From: an uncultured Altererythrobacter sp.
GTDB taxonomy: Bacteria > Pseudomonadota > Alphaproteobacteria > Sphingomonadales > Sphingomonadaceae
Reading direction: 5' to 3'
DNA: 64,000 nt
Assembly (NCBI GenBank): GCA_913056125.1
Contig: CAJXNC010000004.1
Location: 1-64,000 of the forward strand
Shown here: positions 17,499 through 26,023 of the stretch, one piece after another
Position numbering within the stretch: position 1 is the stretch's first letter
How the letters are laid out: each line of letters opens with the position of its first letter
The notes under the pieces: model-generated
Databases searched by the model: none
Seen by the model: only the letters and a program-made list of their open reading frames with translations
Told to the model about the DNA's origin: nothing
Position numbers and translations under genes: made by a program

Positions 17499-19529
17499 TC
17501 ACTCGCCGACCCAATCCTCATTGGCGCGGGCGATCAGATAGTCATGAATGGCCGCTGCCTCGTCATCGCCGATCAAATCGGCAAAGCTCGCCATGCCGTT
17601 GGCGGCGCGCGATCCTCCCAGCACGATATCGGCGAAGGCCGCATGCGTTTCGGGCGACATGTGGCGCAAATCCTTGACCCCGCCGCGTGCTCCATTTCCG
17701 TGGCAGACGGCGCAATGCTGTCCGTAAAGCGCTTCGCCCGCGGCGACCTGCTCGGGTGAAGCCTCGAGCGGCGGCGGCGGCGAAAGCTCGGGGACGACAA
17801 AGCTCTCTTCGGGCATGGGCGGAAGCTGCGCCGTGCCGCCAAGCTTGAACACCAGCAGGCGCGGCGGGCCGAGGAAGAGTTCGGAAAATTGTGCGCGCTC
17901 GACATGGGCTAACCCGCCGCCCCAGCCTGCATTGACGGCGATATATTGCTCGCCATCGACCATGTAGGTGATCGGCGCGGCGATCGGCACATTCTGCACC
18001 GGCATTTCCCAGACCTTCTCGCCATTGTCGGCGCGATAGGCTGCGAAAGTTGTGCCGATAGTGCCTTGGAAAACGAGGTTCCCTCCCGTCGCCAAAACCC
18101 CGCCAGACCCCTTCTGCGGATAGGCTACGCGCCAGACCTCGGTCTGCGTCACCGGATCCCATGCAGCGAGCCATCCCTTGGAATGCTCGTCGGCATATTC
18201 GGCAATCTCGCGACGGATGTCGTCATGGCCGCCAAAGGCCGTGCCAAGACCCTGGCCGGGCTCGTATGTCGGCGCATCGGCATAGGCCATATAGGTCTCG
18301 GTCACCGGGATGTAGACGAGCCCCGTGTCGGGCGAATAGGCCATGGGGTTCCAGTTATGCACCCCGCCCGCGCCCGGGCTGACCATGACCGGCACTTCGC
18401 CATAGCGTGCTTCCGGGTTCTCGATCGGACGGCCCGTCTCCATGTCGATCCCGGTGGCCCAGTTGATCGGGGCGATGGTCTCGGCGCTCAGCAGCGTCCC
18501 GTCGCGCCGGTCGAGCACATAGAAGAAGCCGTTCTTGGGCGCCTGCATCAGGACCGGCATGCTCTCCCCGTCCAGCGCGATATCGGCGAGCACCATCTGC
18601 TGCGTGGCGGTGTAGTCCCATTCCTCGCCCGGCACGGTCTGGTAGTGCCAGCGATACTCCCCGGTCTCCGCGTCGAGCGCGACGATACTGGCAAGGAAGA
18701 GGTTGTCGCCGCCTTCGGGATCGCGCCATTTCTGCGACCAGGGCGAACCATTGCCGGTGCCGATATAGACCAGGCTAAGCTCGGGATCGTAGGAGATCGC
18801 ATCCCACACCGTGCCGCCGCCGCCCGAAAGCCAGTACTCGCCGGACCAGGTCTCGGCGGCCATTTCCATCGCCGCATTCTCGAAGCCTTCCGCCGGATTG
18901 CCCGGCACGGTGTGCCAGCGCCACAGCAGTTCGCCGGAATTGGCATCGTATGCGGAAACATAGCCGCGCACGCCCATTTCGGCGCCGCCATTGCCGATCA
19001 ACACCTTGTCGCCATAGACGCGCGGCGCGCCGGTAATGGTGTAGTTGTCGGCTGGGGCGGTTGTCTGCACCGACCACACTTCCTCGCCGCTCGCCGCATC
19101 CAATGCGATCAGCCGCCCATCCAGCGCACCGATGATCACCTTGCCGTCATGATAGCCAAGCCCGCGCGTGACGATGTCGCAGCAGGCCAGCCGCCCGAAG
19201 CGCAGCGGTACTTGCGGATCGTAGCGCCACAGCTGCTCGCCCGTCGCCGCGTCATAGGCGGTGGTGATGTTCCACGGCTCTGTATTGAAGAGCACGCCAT
19301 CCACTACCAGCGGGGTCGCTTCCTGCCCGCGATCGGTGTTGAGGTCGGCATACCAGGCAAGGCCCAGCTGGCCTGCATTGTCGGCATTGATCTGGTCGAG
19401 CGGGCTGTAATGCTGCTCGTCCCACTCAAGGCCGGTGCTGGCCCAGTCGACATTCTCCGGAGCGCCGGAACATCCCGCTGCAACAAGTACCAGCCCTGCA
19501 AGCACTGCGGGGCGCCATGACGCGATCAT
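17499..19529 (-). CDS. PQQ-dependent quinohemoprotein dehydrogenase, lipoprotein
   Basis: Oxidises an alcohol (or aldehyde) in the periplasm and passes electrons through a covalently bound heme. The 676-residue protein has a lipoprotein-type signal (VAAGC, Cys20) and the eight-bladed PQQ propeller with repeated W-docking motifs (AYDAATGEQLWRY, ALDAASGEEVWSV, AYDANSGELLWRW, ALDAETGEYRWHY). It has the vicinal pair Cys116-Cys117 over PQQ, and probable calcium/PQQ ligands Glu184, Asn260 and Asp305. The residue two after Asp305 is Thr, not Asp, which argues for a calcium rather than a lanthanide enzyme. A C-terminal cytochrome c domain carries CAVCH at 606-610 and a plausible axial Met in NGMASF. 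ATG 19529 starts 5 bases after the dioxygenase stop. PQQ synthesis genes are not in the window. Confidence 0.93.
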   Translation of the reverse strand: MIASWRPAVLAGLVLVAAGCSGAPENVDWASTGLEWDEQHYSPLDQINADNAGQLGLAWYADLNTDRGQEATPLVVDGVLFNTEPWNITTAYDAATGEQLWRYDPQVPLRFGRLACCDIVTRGLGYHDGKVIIGALDGRLIALDAASGEEVWSVQTTAPADNYTITGAPRVYGDKVLIGNGGAEMGVRGYVSAYDANSGELLWRWHTVPGNPAEGFENAAMEMAAETWSGEYWLSGGGGTVWDAISYDPELSLVYIGTGNGSPWSQKWRDPEGGDNLFLASIVALDAETGEYRWHYQTVPGEEWDYTATQQMVLADIALDGESMPVLMQAPKNGFFYVLDRRDGTLLSAETIAPINWATGIDMETGRPIENPEARYGEVPVMVSPGAGGVHNWNPMAYSPDTGLVYIPVTETYMAYADAPTYEPGQGLGTAFGGHDDIRREIAEYADEHSKGWLAAWDPVTQTEVWRVAYPQKGSGGVLATGGNLVFQGTIGTTFAAYRADNGEKVWEMPVQNVPIAAPITYMVDGEQYIAVNAGWGGGLAHVERAQFSELFLGPPRLLVFKLGGTAQLPPMPEESFVVPELSPPPPLEASPEQVAAGEALYGQHCAVCHGNGARGGVKDLRHMSPETHAAFADIVLGGSRAANGMASFADLIGDDEAAAIHDYLIARANEDWVGE

Positions 19530-19534
19530 TCCGT

Positions 19535-21097
19535 TCAGGCCTCGCCGATTGCGCTGGCATCCGCCCACCAGCCATGCACCTGTCCGACACAGCGATAGGG
19601 CATCTTCACGCGGGCGCGCGGGCCGTTGTCGATGTCTGCCAGGTCGAGCAGGATCAAATCGCTACGTCCGCCTTCGGCCTGCACGGAGCCGAGGCCGATC
19701 AGGTAGCCATCGCCCTCGGGTGCATCGGGCGTGCGCGGCACGAAGCACATCTCGGACAGCGAAGTGCCCTCGATGGTGAACACCTTGCTCGTGCCCGCCT
19801 CGTGATCGATGATTGCCCAGCCGCCATTGGCCTGCAGGAAACCCCAGCGATAGGGCAATGTGTGATAACGATCATCCTGCCGCGCCAGCACGCCGGTGAT
19901 CTCGGGGAAGATGGTCACCGCTTCGTAGCTGTCGCCGCCATCGGCCAGGTCGACCGTGAAACGGCGCAGATAGCCCACGCTTTTGGCCGGATCGAAGGGC
20001 TCGTGCAGGCTGGGGAAGAAGGGGAATTGGAGCCCTTCGCCGCCATCCATGTCGACGGTGATCTTCGTGCCATCGTTCCAGCCGCCCATGACGTGGGTGC
20101 AGAAGAGGTTGGGGCCGGTGAACCACTTGATATCGCTGCCATCCCCGCCCCGGCGCAACACGCCCATGTAGCAGGGGAGCTGCGAATTGTAGCGGAAATG
20201 CGGGCCACCCTCGGCGATCAGCTCTTCATCCGCCGGCATATTGGGGAGGTAGAGAACGACGTAATCCTGCGTGACGCAGAAATCGTGCATCATGCCGGCA
20301 TAGGGCGCCTCGACCGTTACCGACCAGGTGATGTTACCATCCTTGTCGGCACTGAAGACATTGACGTCCTTCGACAGGAAGCCGTTGGCCTCATAGCCGA
20401 AGCTGACAAATTCGCCTGTCAGCGGGTCGATCTTCGGATGGGCGGTGTGCGTCTGGCTCTCCAGCTTGCCGCCGAACGTATATTCGGGATCGATGGTCTC
20501 GAGCGTCAGCGGGTCCATGGCGACAGGCGGGCTGTCCTCCTTGAACACCAGCAGCTTGCCGTGATGGGTGAAAAGCTGCGTATTGGCCGTGCCGCGCGTC
20601 AGCCCCTCGACGCTGGGATCGTCCGTGGCGGGATTGCGATACATGCCGAACAGGCTCCGGCGCGCTTCGGCCTGCGCGTTCCAGCGGGCATTCCTCGCAT
20701 AGCGCGTCTTGTAGTCGACATGCCCGTCCTTGATGCGGAACATGGACACATGGCCTTCCCCGTCGAAGGGTATGTCGTTCTCCCATTCCTCGGGCTTGGG
20801 ATATTGAGGATCGGGCCCGACGCGGTAGAAAGCGCCATTGAGGTCCTTGGGCCAGTCGCCTTCGACCTCGCAATCGCGCAGATCCATTTCGGTCCGGTTG
20901 GTGCCGCTACCACCGAACAGGCGCGGGTCTTCGGGGAAGTCCACTTGCGGTGCGCCTGCGGCGGGATCGGCGGTATTCTCCTGCGCCATCGCGCAGCCTG
21001 CTGCGCCAAGTCCCATCAGCGCAACGCCCGTGCCGAGAGTCGATGCCCCCATGAAGCCGCGCCGATCCAGCTGCGGCCCTTTCGCCTTGTCCGTCAT
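19535..21097 (-). CDS. Tat-exported carotenoid oxygenase family protein, lignostilbene-dioxygenase-like
   Basis: A 520-residue non-heme iron dioxygenase of the carotenoid/stilbene cleavage family, with a twin-arginine signal (DRRGFMGAS at residues 11-19, hydrophobic stretch, AMAQ cleavage site near 39; the GC at 34-35 could also be lipidated). Iron ligands are His220 (TAHPKIDP), His271 (MMHDF), His335 (CTHVMGGWN) and His508 (GQVHGWW). Residues matching the hydroxystilbene-binding trio of lignostilbene dioxygenases are present: Phe111 (PFDGEG), Tyr153 (MYRNP) and Lys186 (FKEDSPP). It is paralogous to the cytoplasmic enzyme at 42315. Characterised stilbene dioxygenases that I know of are cytoplasmic, so export is unusual. 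It is the first gene of the exported operon; GGGAGAGGG precedes ATG 21097. Confidence 0.9.
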   Translation of the reverse strand: MTDKAKGPQLDRRGFMGASTLGTGVALMGLGAAGCAMAQENTADPAAGAPQVDFPEDPRLFGGSGTNRTEMDLRDCEVEGDWPKDLNGAFYRVGPDPQYPKPEEWENDIPFDGEGHVSMFRIKDGHVDYKTRYARNARWNAQAEARRSLFGMYRNPATDDPSVEGLTRGTANTQLFTHHGKLLVFKEDSPPVAMDPLTLETIDPEYTFGGKLESQTHTAHPKIDPLTGEFVSFGYEANGFLSKDVNVFSADKDGNITWSVTVEAPYAGMMHDFCVTQDYVVLYLPNMPADEELIAEGGPHFRYNSQLPCYMGVLRRGGDGSDIKWFTGPNLFCTHVMGGWNDGTKITVDMDGGEGLQFPFFPSLHEPFDPAKSVGYLRRFTVDLADGGDSYEAVTIFPEITGVLARQDDRYHTLPYRWGFLQANGGWAIIDHEAGTSKVFTIEGTSLSEMCFVPRTPDAPEGDGYLIGLGSVQAEGGRSDLILLDLADIDNGPRARVKMPYRCVGQVHGWWADASAIGEA

Positions 21098-21326
21098 ATT
21101 GTCCCTCTCCCTCGAAAACCTGCGGCTTTCGTTGGCCCTATGCTTGCCCGTCATCCCCGAGGTTGCAAGGGGATTCTAACGAACGATACAATTGGCCACA
21201 TAAGCCTTGGCCCATGGTGCGGTTCTGCTTTCCACAGCTTGTGCCCGGTCCTCCTGGTGCCGCAGAGTTGAAAAGGCGGACCCCGGCGCTTAGGTCGCTA
21301 CCTATCCCAACAGATCGAGCGATTCC

Positions 21327-22298
21327 ATGACCACGCATACCACCCGCATGCTCATTATCGGTTCCGGCCCGGCCGGCTTTTCGGCCGCCATCTATGGCGC
21401 GCGCGCCGGGATGGAGCCGATCGTTGTGCAGGGCCTGCAGCCCGGCGGACAGCTGACCATCACCACCGATGTCGAGAACTATCCCGGCTTTGCCGATGTC
21501 ATCCAGGGCCCATGGCTGATGGAGCAGATGCAAAAGCAGGCCGAGCATGTCGGCACGCGCATCATTTGGGACACGATCGTCGAAGTGGACCTCGAGAACG
21601 GTTCGCCCTTCAAGGCTATCGGCGATAGCGGCGACGAATATGTCGGTGACGTGCTGGTGATCGCGACCGGCGCGCAGGCCAAATGGCTTGGGGTTCCGGG
21701 CGAACAGGAACTGGGCGGCAAGGGCGTTTCCGCCTGCGCGACCTGTGACGGCTTTTTCTTCCGCGGCAAGAAGGTGGCAGTGATCGGCGGCGGTAACACC
21801 GCGGTCGAGGAAGCGCTTTACCTCACCAACCACTCGGACGATGTGACGCTGATCCACCGGCGTGACGAGCTGCGCAGCGAGAAGATCCTGCAGGATCGTT
21901 TGCTGGCGAACGAGAAGATCACTCCCTTGTGGAACAAGACGGTCAAGAGCTTCGTGGCGGGTGAGGACGGCGCGCTGCACCATCTCGAACTGGTCGACAC
22001 GGTGACGGGCGAGGAAAGCACGCTCGAAGTGGACGGCGCCTTTGTCGCCATCGGTCACGCGCCCTCGACCGAGCTGTTCAAGGGCAAGCTGCCGATGGAC
22101 GAAACCGGTTACCTGCTTGTCGAGCCGGGCACGCCCAAGACCGAGATCCCCGGCGTATTTGCCGCTGGCGACGTGATGGACCACACCTATCGCCAGGCGG
22201 TGACGGCGGCCGGAACGGGCTGCATGGCAGCGCTCGATGCCGAACGCTTCCTTGCCGAGTTGGAGGATTCCCGCCGCGAGGCTGTCGCTGCGGAGTGA
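21327..22298 (+). CDS. trxB: Thioredoxin-disulfide reductase
   Basis: FAD enzyme that uses NADPH to reduce thioredoxin in the cytoplasm. The 323-residue length, the FAD-binding GSGPAG at residues 12-17, the redox-active CATC at residues 137-140, the NADPH-binding GGGNTAVEEA and the C-terminal FAAGDVMDHTYRQAVTAAGTGCMAALDAERFL are all diagnostic. It is divergent from the exported operon and lies upstream of an unrelated membrane protein gene. Confidence 0.97.
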   Translation: MTTHTTRMLIIGSGPAGFSAAIYGARAGMEPIVVQGLQPGGQLTITTDVENYPGFADVIQGPWLMEQMQKQAEHVGTRIIWDTIVEVDLENGSPFKAIGDSGDEYVGDVLVIATGAQAKWLGVPGEQELGGKGVSACATCDGFFFRGKKVAVIGGGNTAVEEALYLTNHSDDVTLIHRRDELRSEKILQDRLLANEKITPLWNKTVKSFVAGEDGALHHLELVDTVTGEESTLEVDGAFVAIGHAPSTELFKGKLPMDETGYLLVEPGTPKTEIPGVFAAGDVMDHTYRQAVTAAGTGCMAALDAERFLAELEDSRREAVAAE

Positions 22299-22369
22299 GC
22301 ATATTGCCGCTCGCCCGATAGAGGCGTAGTCTCCCCGAAAAGGTCGCGCAGGTCTTGGGGGAGATTTGT

Positions 22370-23110
22370 ATGGCAAGTGTTGCATCGAAGGGCGCGCCGC
22401 GCGCCGGATTCCGGCCCAGCTTCCATCTGTGGATGGCGCTGGCCATGTGCTTCTTCATTTTTGGCGGCTTCGGGCTGACCTATCTCGCGCCCATGGCGGC
22501 GGGTACGCGTCCGCCCGACCCGCCCGTCGTCCACCTGCACGGCGTGGTCTTCTTCGCCTGGATGCTGCTGCTGGTGCTGCAATCGGCGCTGGTGAACGTG
22601 AAGAACGTCAAACTGCACCGCTCGCTCGGCCAGTTCGGGGTCGCGCTGGCCGGGATCATCGTCTTCCTCGGCCTGCTGATCACCATCATCAGCATGGCGG
22701 ACAGCAGGGGTGAACCCGTCAATTACGGTCTGATGTATTTGTCGCTGATCGCGCCCATCAGCTTTGCTGCGATCTTTGCCATGGCGATCCGTGCGGTGCG
22801 CAAGCCCGCCGTGCACCGCAACCTGATCCTTCTGGCGACGCTCAGCATCCTCATGCCCGGCATCAACCGGCTGTATATGGTCGGTTTCGCGCTCGACGGC
22901 GTGCCCTTCTACTCCACCTACATGACCATGAACGCTATGCTGGCGCTGATCCTGTGGCAGGAGCGCAGGGCGACAGGTTCGATCAGCCAGTTTTCATGGA
23001 TTTCCGCGGCGATCATCCTGGTGCCGCAGGCATTCCTCTATCCCGTAGCCGGGTCGGAATGGTTCCAGGCGCTGTGCAATGGAATGCCTGGCCTCATTTA
23101 TTATCGCTAG
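22370..23110 (+). CDS. Multi-pass membrane protein, function unknown
   Basis: A 246-residue integral membrane protein with about six to seven hydrophobic helices (WMALAMCFFIFGGFGLTYLAP, VFFAWMLLLVLQSALV, FGVALAGIIVFLGLLITII, LSLIAPISFAAIFAMAI, LILLATLSILMPGINRLYMV, WISAAIILVPQAFLYPVA). His residues near helix ends (VVHLHGVVFF, KLHRSLGQFG, AVHRNLILLA) resemble heme-coordinating or cytochrome-b561-like arrangements, but I cannot name the family. ATG 22370 follows GGGGGAGA by 6 bases. A perfect 34-base inverted repeat lies 23 bases after its stop and may end or stabilise the transcript. Confidence 0.75.
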   Translation: MASVASKGAPRAGFRPSFHLWMALAMCFFIFGGFGLTYLAPMAAGTRPPDPPVVHLHGVVFFAWMLLLVLQSALVNVKNVKLHRSLGQFGVALAGIIVFLGLLITIISMADSRGEPVNYGLMYLSLIAPISFAAIFAMAIRAVRKPAVHRNLILLATLSILMPGINRLYMVGFALDGVPFYSTYMTMNAMLALILWQERRATGSISQFSWISAAIILVPQAFLYPVAGSEWFQALCNGMPGLIYYR

Positions 23111-23133
23111 CGTCTGATCCACTATCGTGGAAG

Positions 23134-23214
23134 CGGCACCGGCCCGCGCCCCCACCCGGCCTCCCAAGACATTATCCTGATTGGGAGGCCGGGTGGGGGC
23201 GCGGGCCGGTGCCG
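23134..23214. repeat. Perfect 34-bp inverted repeat (giant GC-rich hairpin)
   Basis: The left arm 23134-23167 and right arm 23181-23214 are exact reverse complements with a 13-base AT-rich loop (GACATTATCCTGA). No T-run follows, so it is not a standard intrinsic terminator. It sits between two plus-strand genes and could act as a transcript-end structure, an mRNA stabiliser, or a copy of a palindromic repeat family. Confidence 0.9.
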
Positions 23215-23219
23215 AAATC

Positions 23220-23238
23220 GATTCAGCTAAGCTGAATC
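23220..23238. repeat. 19-bp perfect palindrome GATTCAGCT-A-AGCTGAATC
   Basis: Two 9-base arms around a single central A, 5 bases after the giant hairpin. It could be a protein-binding site (for example for a regulator of the M32 carboxypeptidase gene at 23312) or part of a composite repeat with the neighbouring hairpin. Confidence 0.75.
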
Positions 23239-23311
23239 AAACTCTAGTCCGAAACAGGCTCCACAAAGCTGTGCCTTGCGGTTACTCCGGTAACCAGACG
23301 AGGAACAGCAT

Positions 23312-24823
23312 ATGACCAAGCCCAATTCCGCCTATTCCGAACTGCTGCAGAATTTCGAGAAGGTCGGCCATATCAATGCCGCCCAGGCCACGCTGTTCTG
23401 GGAATCGCGCACCTACATGCCGCAGGGCGGTGCACCCACACGCGGCAAGGTGCTCTCGACGCTCACCGGAGTTGCGGCGGAGGCGATGGCCGATCCGCGC
23501 ATGGGCGATTTGCTCAGCCGGGCCGAAGACGAGGAGGCGGGAAGCCTCGAGGATTGGGAAGCGGCCAATCTGCGCGAAATGCGCCGCCGCTGGCAACACG
23601 AGACCGCCATCCCCGTGGCGCTCGCCAGCCGCATTGCCGAGCACAATTCGGTGGCGCAATCGGTGTGGGACAAGGCGCGTGCCGAGAATGACTTTGCCGC
23701 CTTTGCCCCGACCTTGCAGCAAAGCTGGGACAATGCCTGCAAAGTTGCCGCGATCAAGTCCGACGCATTCGGTGTCGCGCCCTACGATGCCATGCTCGAC
23801 GAGTTCGAGCCGGGACTGACAACCGCCGCCGTCGATCCGATTTTCGACGATCTGGCCAGTTTCCTTCCCGACATACTCCAGCAAATCCTGGCCAAGCAGG
23901 CACAGGGGCCGGAGATCCTGCCGCTCAAGGGACCGTTTCCCGAAGAAAGGCAGCTGGCGCTCAGCCGCAAGCTCGCCGCCATGATCGGCTTCGATTTCCA
24001 CCATGGACGCATCGACTCGACTGTCCATCCCTTTGCTTCGGGCGTTCCCGGCGATGTGCGCATCACCACACGCTTCGAACCGGACGATCTGACCGCCGGC
24101 ATCATGGCGACGATCCATGAAACCGGCCACGCCATGTACGAGGCCGGGCTGCCGGCGGATTGGGCCTTCCAGCCGGTAGGCGAAGCGCGCGGCATGGCCC
24201 TGCATGAAAGCCAGTCCCTGCTGATGGAAATGCAGGCAAGCCGCAGCGCCGAGTTCCTGCCGGTACTTTTCGGCATGATGCGTGACGAATTCGGCGATGG
24301 CAGCGAGGCGTGGAGCGACACCAACCTGCTGGCGATCTACCGCAAGGTCGGCCCCAGCTTCATCCGCGTCTATGCCGACGAGGTCACCTATCCGTTGCAT
24401 GTGATCCTGCGCTACCGGATCGAGCGCATGGTCGTGGAAGGCGAGATCAAGGCCAATGACCTGCCTGCTGTCTGGCGGGATCTGATGGTCGAGCTTGTAG
24501 GCGTCGCTCCGCCCAATGATAGCGAGGGCTGCCTGCAGGACGTCCACTGGGCAGCCGGGTTGCTCGGTTACTTCCCGACCTATTCGATCGGCGCGGTCAC
24601 CGCCGCGCAGCTTTACGCAGCGGCGCGTGAGCAGGATCCGGCTATCGATGCGAGCCTTGCGCGTGGCGATTTCAGCGCACTGGTCGGCTGGACGCGGGCC
24701 AATGTCCATTCGCAGGCCAGCCGCTTTGTCAGCAGCAATGAAGTGGTCGAGGCTGCGACCGGGCGGCCGCTTTCGACCGAGGCCTTCAAGCAGCACCTGA
24801 CGCGGCGCTACCTCGAGGAATAG
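23312..24823 (+). CDS. Carboxypeptidase, M32 (Taq) family
   Basis: Zinc metallocarboxypeptidase that removes C-terminal residues from peptides in the cytoplasm. The 503-residue length is standard. The zinc motif HETGH is at residues 269-273, and the downstream HESQSLLMEMQ motif supplies the third ligand Glu. Other family landmarks are the DVRITTRF stretch before HETGH, VTYPLHVILRYRIERMVVEG and GCLQDVHWAAGLLGYFPTYSIG. It appears to be transcribed alone, after the palindromic elements at 23.1 kb. Confidence 0.95.
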   Translation: MTKPNSAYSELLQNFEKVGHINAAQATLFWESRTYMPQGGAPTRGKVLSTLTGVAAEAMADPRMGDLLSRAEDEEAGSLEDWEAANLREMRRRWQHETAIPVALASRIAEHNSVAQSVWDKARAENDFAAFAPTLQQSWDNACKVAAIKSDAFGVAPYDAMLDEFEPGLTTAAVDPIFDDLASFLPDILQQILAKQAQGPEILPLKGPFPEERQLALSRKLAAMIGFDFHHGRIDSTVHPFASGVPGDVRITTRFEPDDLTAGIMATIHETGHAMYEAGLPADWAFQPVGEARGMALHESQSLLMEMQASRSAEFLPVLFGMMRDEFGDGSEAWSDTNLLAIYRKVGPSFIRVYADEVTYPLHVILRYRIERMVVEGEIKANDLPAVWRDLMVELVGVAPPNDSEGCLQDVHWAAGLLGYFPTYSIGAVTAAQLYAAAREQDPAIDASLARGDFSALVGWTRANVHSQASRFVSSNEVVEAATGRPLSTEAFKQHLTRRYLEE

Positions 24824-24976
24824 GCGAGGAATTTCGCCACCGGGGTAATGCTGAAATTCCTGATCTTCGGTTCCCGCCCGGAGTCTGGTCACTCGGCGTG
24901 ATCAGGGAGATATTAATCCTGTTGTGTCTTAGTCAATCCTACCGTGTCACCTGCAAAGGCATTGTGAGGGAGTAAG

Positions 24977-25993
24977 ATGACTATCGGTCACTGGCTGCAC
25001 GCCGCACCTTACGCAAAAGAACTGAATCTGCCGGGGGCGTCCGAGCAGGCCGAGATCCTGCGCAACTGGCTGGCCGGGCATCGGGCAGATATCGAACGCG
25101 CAATGCGGCAAGCGGCCAACCCGTTCGAGCTTTCTGTTCAGACGACAGCCAATGGATTGCAGGTTGAAGGCGATGCCGTCGCTATCGTCATCGCCACACG
25201 CTTTTTCGACAGGCTGTGTGCAGAGAAGTGGCAGCCTGGCGAGATGAGCAGGAGCCTCGAACCGGTAATGGTCGATGCTGTCATGGATGCGCTCAAACTC
25301 GATCTGGCTCTTGCGCTCAACGGCCTGTCAAAGGTCTTCACCCTCGAATCCATATCGCAGGTAGCCTTCCTGCAAATGCTGCTGGTCGATCCGGGGCAGC
25401 TTCTATTCGCCTTGGGGCCGACGGGGACGGGCAAGACCTATCTTGCTATCGCCGCCGGGCTCAACTTTCTGGCCGAAGGCAGGGTCAATCGTGTGATTCT
25501 GACGCACCCGCATGTTTACGAGCCAGGAGAGGTCGTTACTCCTGCTTCGCGCAAGGAAATGGATCCGGACAGCCAGCTCGACTACTTCGACGATATCCTG
25601 TTCGAACTTATCGGCCAGGACAAGACGACCGAGCTGAAGCGAAGCCGCAAGCTGGAAATCCTGCCCTTCGGGCGGCTGCGTTCGCGCGTCCTTGATGACA
25701 CCTTCGTGGTTCTCGACGAGGCGCAGAACGCCACGATAGCCAAGATGCGCATGGCGGTGACCCGTATTGGCAAGAGAACACAGATGGTGCTGACGGGCGA
25801 TCCTTCGCATTGCGAGGTCTTGGGAGATGAACCTTCGGGATTGCTCGATCTGCTCGACCTTGTCGAGGGGACCGAGCTGGCGCGCGTGCACACTTTCGAC
25901 AGTGCGAGCATTGTCCGCAATGACCTGGCAGCCAGGCTTGAAGGGCTTTATGCCGATCGACAGAAGAAATCGCCGGTCAACCTCGCGGCCTGA
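24977..25993 (+). CDS. PhoH-family ATPase, divergent
   Basis: A 338-residue P-loop ATPase of the PhoH family. Walker A is GPTGTGKT (residues 147-154), and Walker B and the downstream motif appear as DTFVVLDEAQNATIAKMRMAVTRIGKRTQMVLTGDP, closely matching PhoH. The segment that in ordinary PhoH reads like RPAVEAGE..GFLPGD instead reads THPHVYEPGEVVTPASRKEMD, so the family's signature loop is altered. The gene stands alone, not with ybeZ/ybeY neighbours, which suggests a second, specialised paralog. PhoH proteins are thought to act in RNA metabolism; its role here is unknown. GAGGGAG precedes ATG 24977. Confidence 0.87.
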   Translation: MTIGHWLHAAPYAKELNLPGASEQAEILRNWLAGHRADIERAMRQAANPFELSVQTTANGLQVEGDAVAIVIATRFFDRLCAEKWQPGEMSRSLEPVMVDAVMDALKLDLALALNGLSKVFTLESISQVAFLQMLLVDPGQLLFALGPTGTGKTYLAIAAGLNFLAEGRVNRVILTHPHVYEPGEVVTPASRKEMDPDSQLDYFDDILFELIGQDKTTELKRSRKLEILPFGRLRSRVLDDTFVVLDEAQNATIAKMRMAVTRIGKRTQMVLTGDPSHCEVLGDEPSGLLDLLDLVEGTELARVHTFDSASIVRNDLAARLEGLYADRQKKSPVNLAA

Positions 25994-26023
25994 GCCAGCC
26001 GCCCGAACGGTCTCTTTTCATCC

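Noticed and set aside
17946-19520. A 524-codon plus-strand open frame opposite the PQQ dehydrogenase
   Set aside because: Same shadow effect; the minus strand carries the signal peptide, propeller repeats and heme motif.
21172-21193. A possible third MarR operator upstream of the exported operon (ATTCTAAC-gaac-GATACAATT)
   Set aside because: Only the right half-site (ATACAATT) agrees with the other two operators and the spacing differs. It is worth including in a matrix scan but too weak to call.
19517-21271. A 584-codon plus-strand open frame opposite the exported dioxygenase
   Set aside because: Antisense shadow; the minus strand has Tat signal, all four iron His residues and a good ribosome binding site.
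24828-24860. GGAATTTC / GAAATTCC repeat after the M32 carboxypeptidase as a terminator
   Set aside because: The loop is 17 bases long, the stem is AT-rich, and no T-run follows.
23282-24892. A 536-codon minus-strand open frame opposite the M32 carboxypeptidase
   Set aside because: Antisense shadow; HETGH and the family landmarks are on the plus strand.
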